NCBI GenBank assembly: GCA_963767285.1
Contig: CAVYDJ010000003.1
Location: 62,001 to 126,000 of the forward strand
Length of the DNA stretch: 64,000 bases
From: WHSW01 sp963767285
GTDB lineage: Bacteria > Actinomycetota > Thermoleophilia > Solirubrobacterales > 70-9
Direction of reading: 5' to 3'
Shown: positions 16,710 through 24,969 of the stretch, piece after piece
Layout: each line of letters begins with the position of its first letter
Numbering within the stretch: the stretch's first letter is position 1
Position numbers and translations under genes: made by a program
The notes under the pieces: model-generated
What the model was told of the DNA's origin: nothing
The model's input: the letters and a program-made list of their open reading frames with translations, nothing else
Databases searched by the model: none

Positions 16710-16789
16710 TCCGCCCAGGAAACCGCCGCGAGCGTGCGAATCTGGACGAGGGCGAATCTTCGTCCCGGGACCCGTGTTGGAGGCGGTAG

Positions 16790-18019
16790 GTGCGAATGAG
16801 AATGCGATACCTGGCAGGGGGGCTGCTGGCGCTGGCCCTCGTCTGGGTCGCCGCGCCGGCCCTGTCGTCGAACCGGTACATGCCGGGAGCGGTCGACTTC
16901 GAGCAGCGGCTGCCGGGTCTGCGCGCCGCGCCTGACGTCGAGCATGCCAAGCTCGTCCGCTCGGCCAGGCGCGCCGGGAGCGGGCCGGTCACCTTCCGCT
17001 CCGGCGTAGTCGTCGCCCCGAAACGCTTCGACCTGGCCGGCCTCGCCCGCGAGCGGCGCCCGCTCGAGCTCCGCGGCCGCGACTCGGGCGGCGAATGGAG
17101 CGACTGGGTCGAGGCCGAGGACGGCAATCCGGTCTATTTCGGCGGCGCCGACGAGCTCCAGGTCCGCGCGCGCGGCTGGCACCCGTCGGGAACGCTGCAC
17201 TACGTCAACGTCTCCGGCACGACCAGCACCGCGAGCGGCATCCTGACCCAGGTGCGAGAGGCGGTCAACTCGGCGTTCATCTCGACCACCGGGTTCCTGC
17301 AGCCCGCCGCCGGCGCCGCGGCGCCGCGGCCGCAGATCGTCACCCGGACCGAGTGGGGCGCTGACCTGAGACAGGGCGGCTGTCCGCCCCGGGTTCACCC
17401 GTCGTACGGGCGCGTCCGCGCCGGAGTGATCCACCACACCGTGACCGCGAACGACTACAGCGAGAACGAGGCGGCTTCGATCGTGCTCGGGATCTGCCGC
17501 TACCACCGCAACGGCAACGGCTGGAACGACATCGGCTACCAGGCGCTGGTGGACCGCTTCGGCAACGTCTACCAGGGCCGGGCGGGCGGGCTGACAAAGG
17601 CGGTGGTGGGCGCCCAGGCGCAGGGCTTCAACGAGCAGACGACAGCGATCTCCTCGATCGGCACCCACACCAAGGAGGCGCCGACGGGCGCCGCGCAGCG
17701 GTCGATCGTCAACTACCTCGCCTGGAGGCTCGCGGTCGCCGGCATCGACGCGGTCGGCACGACCACGCTCGTCTCCGCCGGCGGCGAGCTCAGCCGCTAC
17801 CCGTCCGGGCGCCGCGTGCGGCTGCCCGAAGTCGTCGACCACCGGATGCTCGGCCTGACCGCCTGCCCGGGCGATTCGCTCGACGCGTTGCTCGTCCGTC
17901 TTCGCCGCAAGATCGCGGCGCGGATCGAGCAGTTCGGCGGGCTCACGCCGCCGGAGACCGAGCCGCCCGACGAGGGCGGCGGGGTCTCGCCGGCTACCTA
18001 CCTGCCACCGGCGCCTTAG
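16790..18019 (+). CDS. Secreted N-acetylmuramoyl-L-alanine amidase, PGRP/Amidase_2 type
   Basis: 409 aa. The GTG start has GGAGG 6 bases upstream; the in-frame ATG at 16796 is the alternative. The signal peptide spans residues 1-27. The C-terminal two thirds hold the PGRP fold: ITRTEWGA-like entry (IVTRTEWGADL), VIHHTVT, GWNDIGYQALVDRFGNVYQGR, and DHRMLGLTACPGD. These supply the three zinc ligands (His, His, Cys) and the Tyr seen in T7-lysozyme-like amidases, which cut the MurNAc-L-Ala bond of peptidoglycan. The first 160 residues form a beta-rich module of unknown role. Confidence 0.88.
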   Translation: MRMRMRYLAGGLLALALVWVAAPALSSNRYMPGAVDFEQRLPGLRAAPDVEHAKLVRSARRAGSGPVTFRSGVVVAPKRFDLAGLARERRPLELRGRDSGGEWSDWVEAEDGNPVYFGGADELQVRARGWHPSGTLHYVNVSGTTSTASGILTQVREAVNSAFISTTGFLQPAAGAAAPRPQIVTRTEWGADLRQGGCPPRVHPSYGRVRAGVIHHTVTANDYSENEAASIVLGICRYHRNGNGWNDIGYQALVDRFGNVYQGRAGGLTKAVVGAQAQGFNEQTTAISSIGTHTKEAPTGAAQRSIVNYLAWRLAVAGIDAVGTTTLVSAGGELSRYPSGRRVRLPEVVDHRMLGLTACPGDSLDALLVRLRRKIAARIEQFGGLTPPETEPPDEGGGVSPATYLPPAP

Positions 18020-18094
18020 AGCCGGTGGATCAGCCGTGTCCGAGCGCCGAGATGGCGGCGCGTGGACCCCGACCGACGGCCGCGACAGGATCCT

Positions 18095-19027
18095 TCAGGC
18101 CGCCCGGTACGCGGGGAAGTACCCGCCCGCGTCGCGACCGCCGCTGAGCTCACCGTAGGCGTCCTGGTCGCAGACGACCTCCTGGGTGTGGAACGGGAGG
18201 TCGCTGTTGGCGAACCCGCGCTTGAACTCCTCGAGCCCGTCCCCGGGGGTGACGCCGCCGCCGAGGTTGAGCGGCAGCTCGCGCTCGTCGGCGAGGTCCA
18301 GCATCGCGACGACGACGTTCTTGAACGGCGAGGCGTCGCGGGCGCCGTCGGCGGTGCCCCCGAGGTAGTAGTGGAGGGTCGAGTCGCTGACCGCGGCGAT
18401 CGCGGCGGCCCCGACTTCGTCGTTGCGCCTGGCGACGAGCAGCCAGCTGCGCTCGAAGGAGAGCACGGCGTCGAAGTACTCGCGGGCGAAGAAGTAGCGC
18501 TCGGCGGCACCGGCGCGGCGCATCGTCTGCTCGTAGGCGGCGGCGAAGGCATCGCGGTCGGCGGCCGCGCTCTCGGGTCCGGGGACGGCCTCGACCGCCC
18601 AGCCATCGCGCTCGTTGGCACGGATCTGCTCGGCGAGGCGCGGGCGGATGCTCCGCTCGGCCGCCGGATCGTGGATCAGCACCCGCGACCGCTCGGCGGC
18701 GCCGGCGAGCCAGGGCGCTGCCGCCAGCCGCTCGCGGCCGAACACGCTGACCAGGCCGGCGGCCGACCAGTCGACCTCCGCGGCCACTGGCGGGGCGCCG
18801 GACCCGCTCACCGTGCCGCCCGGATAGCCGTACGGGGAGACCGCGTCGAGGCCGTCGCCGCCCTCGATCTCGCGGACGATCAGCGGCACCAGGGCGATGC
18901 GCTCGGGCGACTCGATCCGCAGCGTGTGCGTGACGCCCTCGGCGTCGAGGAAGGCGCGGCAGCGGAAGAGGTCGTCGCTCTCGGCCGCCGCGCCGCGGTC
19001 GGCGAGGAGCGTCGCCGTCAGTCCCAC
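18095..19027 (-). CDS. FemAB-like GNAT-fold protein
   Basis: 310 aa from the GTG at 19027, overlapping the end of the upstream GNAT gene by 10 bases; the start is tentative. It has the double-GNAT architecture of FemAB-type proteins. In the second half, FAAAYEQTMRRAGAAERYFF and AAIAAVSDSTLHYYLGGT then LNLGGGVTPGDGLEEFKRGF are characteristic of the group found in polysaccharide and envelope gene clusters (often annotated CelD/BcsL or lipid II:glycine transferase-like). It probably transfers an acyl or aminoacyl group onto a glycan or lipid-linked precursor. It is the last gene of a five-gene minus-strand run. Confidence 0.75.
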   Translation of the reverse strand: MGLTATLLADRGAAAESDDLFRCRAFLDAEGVTHTLRIESPERIALVPLIVREIEGGDGLDAVSPYGYPGGTVSGSGAPPVAAEVDWSAAGLVSVFGRERLAAAPWLAGAAERSRVLIHDPAAERSIRPRLAEQIRANERDGWAVEAVPGPESAAADRDAFAAAYEQTMRRAGAAERYFFAREYFDAVLSFERSWLLVARRNDEVGAAAIAAVSDSTLHYYLGGTADGARDASPFKNVVVAMLDLADERELPLNLGGGVTPGDGLEEFKRGFANSDLPFHTQEVVCDQDAYGELSGGRDAGGYFPAYRAA

Positions 19028-19542
19028 CCGTTGAAGTCCTCGGGGAGCAGCCCCCAGACCTGGTTGTCGATCCGCTCGTCGCCGCGGCGGATCGCGGCCT
19101 TCATCGAGCCCTCGTGGCGGAAGCCGAGGAACGTCACCACCTTCTGGGCGGCCTCGTTGGTGGCCGGGATCTCGGCGTGGATGCGGTGGGCGTCGAACTC
19201 GGAGAAGGCGCGGTTGCAGGCCTGGCGCTCCGCCTCCCGCGCGACGCCCTTGCCCCAGGCCGAGGGCTCGCCGACGAGCACCGCGAGCTCGGGGCCGAGC
19301 TGGCGGCCGAGGCCGAACAGGGCGACGAAGCCCACCGCCGCATCGTCCCCGTCGATCGTGATCGCCCACTTGCGGTCCTCGGACGTGTCCATCGCCCGCT
19401 CGACCCAGCCCGAGGCGTTCTCGAGGGTGAACGAGTCGCGGCTTCCGACCAGGTCGGCGGTCACCCGCTCGTCGTTGAACCAGCGGTGCACGGCCTCGGC
19501 GTCGTCGGGGCGGAAATTGCGGAGCGTGACCTTGGCTGGCAT
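19018..19542 (-). CDS. GNAT family N-acetyltransferase (RimJ/RimL-like)
   Basis: 174 aa. VTLRNFRPDDAEAVHRWFND opens the domain. VLVGEPSAWGKGVAREA is the acetyl-CoA pyrophosphate loop (usually Q/RxxGxG/A; here W-G-K-G-V-A). NEAAQKVVTFLGFRHEG is the final helix and strand. Placed between the initiating sugar transferase and a FemAB-like gene, it may acetylate an amino sugar, as PseH-like enzymes do, but this is only context. It has its own leaderless -10 (TAGCGT) 8 bases upstream, inside the end of the sugar transferase gene. Confidence 0.85.
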   Translation of the reverse strand: MPAKVTLRNFRPDDAEAVHRWFNDERVTADLVGSRDSFTLENASGWVERAMDTSEDRKWAITIDGDDAAVGFVALFGLGRQLGPELAVLVGEPSAWGKGVAREAERQACNRAFSEFDAHRIHAEIPATNEAAQKVVTFLGFRHEGSMKAAIRRGDERIDNQVWGLLPEDFNGWD

Positions 19543-19550
19543 CGGAGAAG

Positions 19551-19556
19551 ACGCTA
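19551..19556 (-). promoter_or_regulatory. -10 element (TAGCGT) of the GNAT gene, leaderless
   Basis: Minus-strand TAGCGT, 8 bases, then ATG 19542. The hexamer overlaps the stop codon of the upstream sugar transferase gene, so it would be an internal promoter. Confidence 0.4.
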
Positions 19557-20114
19557 CCCGTAGAGGCCGTGGCCGGTGAGGAGGAGCCTTGCCGTGCGCC
19601 CGAGGATCCGCAGGTCGAGCCCGAGCGAGCGGTGCTCGACGTACCAGACGTCGAACTCGATCCGCTCATCCCAAGGGATCCCGGCGCGACCGTTCACCTG
19701 CGCCCAGCCGGTCAGTCCCGGCTTGACCTCGAGCCGGCGGCGCTGGTGCGGTGTGTAATCGGCGACCTGCGCCGCCAGCGTGGGGCGCGGGCCGACCACC
19801 GACATCTCGCCGCGGACGACGTTGATCAGGTTCGGCAGCTCGTCGAGCGAGAAGCGCCGCAGGAAGCCGCCGACCCGGGTGACGCGCGGATCGCCCGCCA
19901 TGACCGGTGTGCCGACTCCCACCGGGTCGTTGCCCGTGTGCATCGTGCGCAGCTTGTAGAGCTCGAACTCCTCGCCGTCGCGGCCGACGCGCCGCGCGAG
20001 GTAGAAGACCGGCCCCCGCGAGTCGACCTTGATCGCGATCGCAGCGATCGCGATCAGCGGCGTGGCCACGACCAGGGCGAGCCCCGCGACAAGCAGGTCG
20101 AGGACGCGGCTCAT
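19554..20114 (-). CDS. Initiating sugar transferase (undecaprenyl-phosphate sugar phosphotransferase)
   Basis: 186 aa from ATG 20114, which overlaps the stop of the GT2 gene (ATGA) and has GGAGG six bases plus upstream. One N-terminal membrane segment (LDLLVAGLALVVATPLIAIA) is followed by the PF02397 catalytic motifs: EFELYKLRTM, RFSLDELPNLINVVRGEMS with VVGPRP, and KPGLTGWAQVNGR. This is the short monotopic (PglC/WbaP C-terminal) type that moves a sugar-1-phosphate onto undecaprenyl phosphate at the inner face of the membrane. It starts repeat-unit synthesis for the polysaccharide cluster. Confidence 0.92.
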   Translation of the reverse strand: MSRVLDLLVAGLALVVATPLIAIAAIAIKVDSRGPVFYLARRVGRDGEEFELYKLRTMHTGNDPVGVGTPVMAGDPRVTRVGGFLRRFSLDELPNLINVVRGEMSVVGPRPTLAAQVADYTPHQRRRLEVKPGLTGWAQVNGRAGIPWDERIEFDVWYVEHRSLGLDLRILGRTARLLLTGHGLYG

Positions 20115-21235
20115 CGTGTCCCCTCCGCCTTCTCCCACGCGCCGGGGGTCCCGTGGCGGATTCGGTCCCAGAACCCGGCGGCGATCGACGCTGTCATCAG
20201 CACGTAGTAGCGGGCGATCCGGAACGGCATCAGCGGGACCGCGCCCGCGAGCGCCGCGGCGAGCAGGACGAGGAGCTGGATGGCGAGCGTGAAGGCGTAG
20301 ATCGTCCCGGCGTCAAGCAGAGCGAGATTCGTCCCCAGGGCGACCAGGTGCAGGAGCGGGGACGCGTAGCGGATGATGCGGTGGCTGTAGATCTCGAACG
20401 CGTACGCCGCCCCGTAGCCGCGCGGCCAGAGCATGCCGTCGGTGACGACCTCGTCGTAGATCCCCCGCATCATCCGCCGCTTGCGGGCGAACTCGCCCTC
20501 GGTCGTCGGGATCATCTTCTCCTCCGAGACCGCCCCCGGCGCGTAGACGGAACGGCGCCCGCGCTTGGCGAGCATGAACGGGAAGGAGAGGTCGTGGCTC
20601 GCCGCCGGGCCCAGGGGCAGGTACTCCGAGGCGCGGACCGCGTAGATCGCGCCGTTGCCGCCCGTCACCCCCGCGAGCGCCGACTCGTGGCGGCGGATCG
20701 CCAGCTCGTAGCGCCAGTAGGCGCCCTCCTGGTTCGAGCCGCCCTGGTCCAGCAGGCGCGCCTGCCCGCATACGTACGCGACGCCGGGGTCGGCGAAGGG
20801 CGCGATGAGCTCGCGCAACGCGCGCGGCTCCCAGGTCGCGTTCGCGTCGCTGAACGCGAGGACCTCCCCGCGCGCGCGCTCGGCCGCGGCGTTCTGGGCC
20901 GGGACCTTGCCGGCGCGCGGCAGCTCGAGGACCACGCCGGCCCCGGCCTCGCGGGCCAGATCGGCGGTGCGGTCGGCCGAGCCGTCGTCGGCGACGATCA
21001 CCTCGAGCAGCTCGCGCGGGTAGTCGAGCGCGAGGGCGTTGGCGACCTTCGCGGCGATCACCTGGTCCTCGTCGTGGGCCGCGATGATCAGCGAGACGTT
21101 CGGGAGCGTCTCGAGCTCGCGCGCCGGAGGGACCCGCCGCGCGCGAGCGAACAGCGCCAGCAGGATCGGATAGCCGAGGTGGGTGTAGACCAGCAGCCCC
21201 GCACAGACCCAGAAGACGACCTCGAGCACTCCCAT
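20111..21235 (-). CDS. Glycosyltransferase family 2, membrane-associated
   Basis: 374 aa from ATG 21235, 8 bases after the GT4 stop. One membrane span lies near the N-terminus (VVFWVCAGLLVYTHLGYPIL). The GT-A domain has NVSLIIAAHDED, a VIVADDGSADRT nucleotide-binding motif, the DxD-like FSDANATWEP, and a Q/RxxRW-like FARKRRMMRGIYDE. Two or three membrane helices close the C-terminus. The layout is that of processive or polyprenyl-linked glycosyltransferases. It probably adds a sugar to the lipid-linked unit begun by the adjacent transferase. Confidence 0.88.
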   Translation of the reverse strand: MGVLEVVFWVCAGLLVYTHLGYPILLALFARARRVPPARELETLPNVSLIIAAHDEDQVIAAKVANALALDYPRELLEVIVADDGSADRTADLAREAGAGVVLELPRAGKVPAQNAAAERARGEVLAFSDANATWEPRALRELIAPFADPGVAYVCGQARLLDQGGSNQEGAYWRYELAIRRHESALAGVTGGNGAIYAVRASEYLPLGPAASHDLSFPFMLAKRGRRSVYAPGAVSEEKMIPTTEGEFARKRRMMRGIYDEVVTDGMLWPRGYGAAYAFEIYSHRIIRYASPLLHLVALGTNLALLDAGTIYAFTLAIQLLVLLAAALAGAVPLMPFRIARYYVLMTASIAAGFWDRIRHGTPGAWEKAEGTR

Positions 21236-21243
21236 CGGCGCGA

Positions 21244-22347
21244 TTATCCGGGGCGCAGCGCGCGGTAGACGTCGAGCGTGCGCGCGGCGATGTCGGTCCA
21301 CGAGTACGGGCCTTCCGCGGCACGCCGGGCGGCGGCGGCCAGCTCGGCGCGCTCGTCGGGGTGTTCGACCAGGTCCGTCAGGGCCCCGGCGAGCGCCGCC
21401 GGGTCGCCGGGTGGCACGAGGCGGAGGGCGCCGTCACGCTCCCCGATCTCCGTGAAGCCGCCAACCGCGCTGGCGACGATCGCGTTGCCGAAGGCGAGCG
21501 CGGTGTAGAGGACGCCGGACTGCTCGATCGCCCGGTAGGGCAGCGCGACGACGTCGGCGCGGCGGAAGTAGGCCGGGATCTCGGGATCGGTGATGAAACG
21601 GTCAACGAACCTGACCGTGCCCGGGCAACGCGCGGCCAGCGCCCGCAGCGGCGCCAGGTCCATGCGCGGCATCCCGACGACCCAGAGCTCGGCGCCCTCG
21701 ACCTGCGCGAACGCTTCGAGCAGAACGTCGACCCCCTTGTAGGGGCGGATGAGGCCGAAGCAGAGGATCACCGGGCCCTCGACCGCGGCCAGCTCGTCCG
21801 GGAGCGGGCGCTCGTCCGGCAGATGCCTGAGGTGCTCGAACGCGCCGTGGGGGATCCGGTGGACCCGGGTGGGGTCGCCGACCAGCTCACGGAGCTCGGC
21901 GGCGCCGTGCTCGGAATGCGCGATGAGCGCGTCCATTCGCGAGAGCAGGGCCCGCTGGCGCTTGCGGGCGCGCGAGGAGGTCGGCAACGGGTAGTGGACG
22001 GTGAACGCCCGCGGGCGGGGCGGGAGCAGGAAGCGGTCGACATCGGGCACGCTCAGCCACTGCAGGTGGACGACGTCGGCCGCGGCGGCGTGAGCGCGCA
22101 GGCGGCGCATCCCGGGCACGTGCTCGGCCAGGCGCAGGCCGCGCCGGCCGCGGCCCTCGAGGCCGCGCGCCGTCGAGCGACGGTAGAAGAGCTCGGTCAC
22201 CTCATAGCCCTGCGGCTCGGCGACCGGCCCGTACTCGAACCGGCTCGTGACCAGCTCGACCTCGGCCCCGGCGGCGGCGAGCGCCGCGCAGAGGGCACGG
22301 TCATACGGCGGCGTGAACGCCGGTGGATCGACGACCTGGACGCGCAT
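21244..22347 (-). CDS. Glycosyltransferase family 4
   Basis: 367 aa. GT-B fold: VVHLQWLSVPD and ALIAHSEHGAAELREL in the N-domain. The C-domain has GPVILCFGLIRPYKGVDVLL, ALPYRAIEQSGVLYTALAFG (the EX7E-like nucleotide-sugar site, with E in the expected first position) and SAVGGFTEI. It transfers a sugar from a nucleotide donor with retention of configuration. First gene of the minus-strand run GT4-GT2-transferase-GNAT-FemAB. Only 17 bases separate it from the divergent GT2 gene. Confidence 0.9.
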   Translation of the reverse strand: MRVQVVDPPAFTPPYDRALCAALAAAGAEVELVTSRFEYGPVAEPQGYEVTELFYRRSTARGLEGRGRRGLRLAEHVPGMRRLRAHAAAADVVHLQWLSVPDVDRFLLPPRPRAFTVHYPLPTSSRARKRQRALLSRMDALIAHSEHGAAELRELVGDPTRVHRIPHGAFEHLRHLPDERPLPDELAAVEGPVILCFGLIRPYKGVDVLLEAFAQVEGAELWVVGMPRMDLAPLRALAARCPGTVRFVDRFITDPEIPAYFRRADVVALPYRAIEQSGVLYTALAFGNAIVASAVGGFTEIGERDGALRLVPPGDPAALAGALTDLVEHPDERAELAAAARRAAEGPYSWTDIAARTLDVYRALRPG

Positions 22348-22364
22348 CAGGAACGATTCTTCCG

Positions 22365-23321
22365 ATGGATCTCTCCTATTGCGTCGTCAACACCAACGGC
22401 CGCGAGCTCCTGCTCGCATGTCTCGGGTCGATTCGCGACCACGGGCTCGAGGGTGTCGAGAGCGAGGTGCTGGTCGTCGACAACGCCTCCGACGACGGCT
22501 CGGCGGACGCCGTCGAGGAGTGGAACGCGGGCCCGGACGGGCTCGGTGATCGCCTGCGGCTGATCCGCGGCGAGCGGCGCGAGGGCAAGGCGGCGCTCGA
22601 CAGCATGCTGCTCGCGGAGGCGCGCGGCGAGCTCTGCCTGCTGCTCAACGAGGACTCGGAGCTGCGGCCCGGGGCCGTGGCGAAGCTGGTCGACGCGGTG
22701 CGGGGCGACCCGCGCGCCGGCTCGGCGGGAGCACAGCTCGTCGATCCCTCGGGGCGCCCGCAGCCCTGCGCCTGGCGACTCCCGGGCCTGGGGACCTCGA
22801 TCGCGTCGGCGCTGTTCCTGCACCGGTGGCTGGTGGTCGAAAGCGGCGGCGAGTCCACCCGCGAGGTCGGCTGGGTCCAGTCGGCAGCGATGCTGGTGCG
22901 CCGCGAGGCCGCACAGGAGGTCGGCTACCTCGACCCGGGCTTCTTCGTCTACTCCGACGAGACCGACTTCTGCAAGCGCCTGCACGACGCCGGGTGGAGG
23001 ATCCTCCACGTCCCGGCGGCCCAGGTCGTTCACCACGAGCAGCTGGCGACCGACCTGCCCGCGCGCGAGCGGCGCGTCATCGAGTTCCATCGCGGCAGGG
23101 ACCGCTACCTGCGAAAGCACCACGGCGCCGCGACGGCTCGAATCTCGGGCGTGCTCGCGGCCTGGTCCTACGCCGTGCGTGCGCTCGTCGCTCTGGTCCT
23201 CCCCGGCCACGACGCCGGGCTCTACTGGCTGCACGCCCGCCAGGCGCTGGGCCCGGATCGCGGGGAGGGCCTGCGCGAGGCCGCGGACGCCTACAACGCC
23301 GCCCTGTCGCGCCCGTCCTGA
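22365..23321 (+). CDS. Glycosyltransferase family 2 (rhamnosyltransferase-like)
   Basis: 318 aa from ATG 22365; an upstream in-frame start would overlap the divergent GT4 gene. It has LSYCVVNTNGRELLLACL, VLVVDNASDDGSADAV, LLLNEDSELRPGA (DxD-like), and GFFVYSDETDFCKRLHDAGW, which is the acceptor-side ED motif of WbbL-type rhamnosyltransferases. A late hydrophobic stretch (GVLAAWSYAVRALVALVL) may dip into the membrane. It works with the cluster on the opposite strand. The intergenic 17 bases must hold parts of both promoters. Confidence 0.88.
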   Translation: MDLSYCVVNTNGRELLLACLGSIRDHGLEGVESEVLVVDNASDDGSADAVEEWNAGPDGLGDRLRLIRGERREGKAALDSMLLAEARGELCLLLNEDSELRPGAVAKLVDAVRGDPRAGSAGAQLVDPSGRPQPCAWRLPGLGTSIASALFLHRWLVVESGGESTREVGWVQSAAMLVRREAAQEVGYLDPGFFVYSDETDFCKRLHDAGWRILHVPAAQVVHHEQLATDLPARERRVIEFHRGRDRYLRKHHGAATARISGVLAAWSYAVRALVALVLPGHDAGLYWLHARQALGPDRGEGLREAADAYNAALSRPS

Positions 23322-23358
23322 AACCCTGGGGTCGGACTTCGGGGTCGGCCCCGCGGGA

Positions 23359-23404
23359 TGAACGTCCCGCAATACACCTCAGGTGGCGGCGTCCGGGACG
23401 TTCA
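23359..23404. terminator. Compound inverted repeat between convergent genes
   Basis: TGAACGTCCCG at 23359-23369 and CGGGACGTTCA at 23394-23404 form a perfect 11-base-pair stem. The loop itself holds CACCT/AGGTG, and GCGGGA/TCCCGC overlaps the left arm as an alternative 6-base-pair stem. It lies in the 97-base gap between a plus-strand GT2 and the minus-strand flippase gene, where a bidirectional terminator is expected. There is no T run on either side, so a protein-binding site is an alternative. Confidence 0.5.
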
Positions 23405-23418
23405 CTGAAAAGGTGCGC

Positions 23419-24969
23419 CTAGCGCAGGTCCTCGTCCGCGCGGACCGATTCGTAGACCTCGGCCGCGTAGCCGCCGTCCTCACCCTTGGGGGCGGCGGGT
23501 TTCGCGCCCGCGGCCTGCAGGCGCTCCAGCACCGCGGACGGGCGCAGCATCGTCCGGATGCCGGCTCGCTCCTCGGCGGTCAGAAACCCGGCCGCGAGCA
23601 GGATCGCCGGCATCGCCAGCCAGAGCAGGGTCCGCAGCGCGAAGCCGTCGAACCCATCGGTCGGCAGCAGCAGCTCGCCGGCCGCGACGGTCAACGCCGT
23701 GACGCCGATCAGCAGCGCCAACCGGCCCCATTCGTAGGGCACGGGGAAGAGACGCTGGGTGAGCGCGTACATCAGCACCACGACCACCAGGTAGGACGCG
23801 ACGAGCGCGATCCCGGCGCCGACGATCCCCTCTGACGGGATCAGGATCAGGTTGAGGACGATGTTGACCACGGTGCCGGCGACGGTCGCCGGAAGGTTGA
23901 ACTCGGTCCTGCCGGTGCGGCCGAGGATCACCACCAACACCAGGTAGATGGCGTACAGGGAGACGCCGGTCGCGAGCAAGCCGACCGCCTCGTGCGCCTC
24001 GAAGAACTCGGGCGCCGCGAGGAGCTCCACGATCCACCGCGACAACAGCCACAGGCCGGCCGTCGCGAAGGCGAGCACGGCGGCGAACCAGGTGACGATC
24101 AGGCTGTAAGCGCGCCGCGCCTCGTCGTCGTCGGCGATCGAGTAGGCGAGCGGCGGGAAGGCGAGCTGGAACCCGCGCGCCAGCACGTTGATCCCCTGGG
24201 CGAATTTGATCGCCAGCGCGTAGAGGCCGGCCTCGGCAAGCCCGGCGAGGCGCACGATCAGGATCCGGTCGATGAAGTTGAGCGAGTAGAGGGTGAGCTC
24301 CGCCGGCATGGTCGGCAGCCCGAAGCGGATCATGCGCCGCAGCAACGGAGGCTCGAACGCGAGTCCCAGCCGCCGGCGCTCGCGCCAAAGCTGCACGGCG
24401 AGGAAGGCCACCCCGGTGCCGAACGTGCCCCACAGGATCCCGGCGGCGCCCTGGTCCTCGACGACGACGAGCCAGACCGTGACCGGGATCGTCGCGATCA
24501 CGTTGAGGACGGTGAGGCCGAAATAGGCGCGGGCGCGCTCGTCGACCCGCAGGAGGGTGAGCGCGTACTCCCAGAGGGTCAGCGTCCAGAGGCCGAGCAC
24601 CCCGAGGCGGATCAACTCGGGGTCGGCCTCCTCGAGCAGCGCCCGTGAGATCGGCTCGGCGAACGGCAGCAGGATCAGCGCCCCGGCCGTGGTCGCCCAG
24701 AACAGCGCCGCGAACCCCGTCCGCACGACGGCCGGGCGATCGACGTCTGGGAGGTAGTAGAAGCGCAGCAGGGCCTCGATCAGCCCGAGGCGGACGAGGA
24801 TGCTGATCGCGATCACCGACGCGAGCACGACCTCCGCGGCGCCGTAGTCGCTCGGGGTCAGATACGCCGTGTAGAGCGGCAGCAGGGCGACCGCGATCAG
24901 CTTCGAGAGCACGCTCGAGGCCGTGTAGGCGGCGCCGGTCGTCGCGAGGCGGCGCAGGTAGCCGAACAT
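23419..24969 (-). CDS. Polysaccharide flippase, Wzx/MATE-like
   Basis: 516 aa with about fourteen hydrophobic segments and almost no soluble domain. The N-terminus (LRRLATTGAAYTASSVLSKL followed by LLPLYTAYLTPSDYGAAEV) is the typical opening of Wzx/RfbX-type flippases (polysaccharide biosynthesis protein, MOP superfamily). It flips undecaprenyl-diphosphate-linked repeat units across the membrane. A cytoplasmic tail of about 35 residues is acidic and contains Tyr. The start codon abuts the polymerase stop, so the two are coupled. Last gene of the run that begins at the FlaA1-like dehydratase. Confidence 0.9.
   Translation of the reverse strand: MFGYLRRLATTGAAYTASSVLSKLIAVALLPLYTAYLTPSDYGAAEVVLASVIAISILVRLGLIEALLRFYYLPDVDRPAVVRTGFAALFWATTAGALILLPFAEPISRALLEEADPELIRLGVLGLWTLTLWEYALTLLRVDERARAYFGLTVLNVIATIPVTVWLVVVEDQGAAGILWGTFGTGVAFLAVQLWRERRRLGLAFEPPLLRRMIRFGLPTMPAELTLYSLNFIDRILIVRLAGLAEAGLYALAIKFAQGINVLARGFQLAFPPLAYSIADDDEARRAYSLIVTWFAAVLAFATAGLWLLSRWIVELLAAPEFFEAHEAVGLLATGVSLYAIYLVLVVILGRTGRTEFNLPATVAGTVVNIVLNLILIPSEGIVGAGIALVASYLVVVVLMYALTQRLFPVPYEWGRLALLIGVTALTVAAGELLLPTDGFDGFALRTLLWLAMPAILLAAGFLTAEERAGIRTMLRPSAVLERLQAAGAKPAAPKGEDGGYAAEVYESVRADEDLR

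Noticed and set aside
16751..16775. GGACGA/TCGTCC hairpin before the PGRP amidase gene as a terminator
   Set aside because: Only six base pairs with a 10-base loop and no T run; expected by chance at this GC content.
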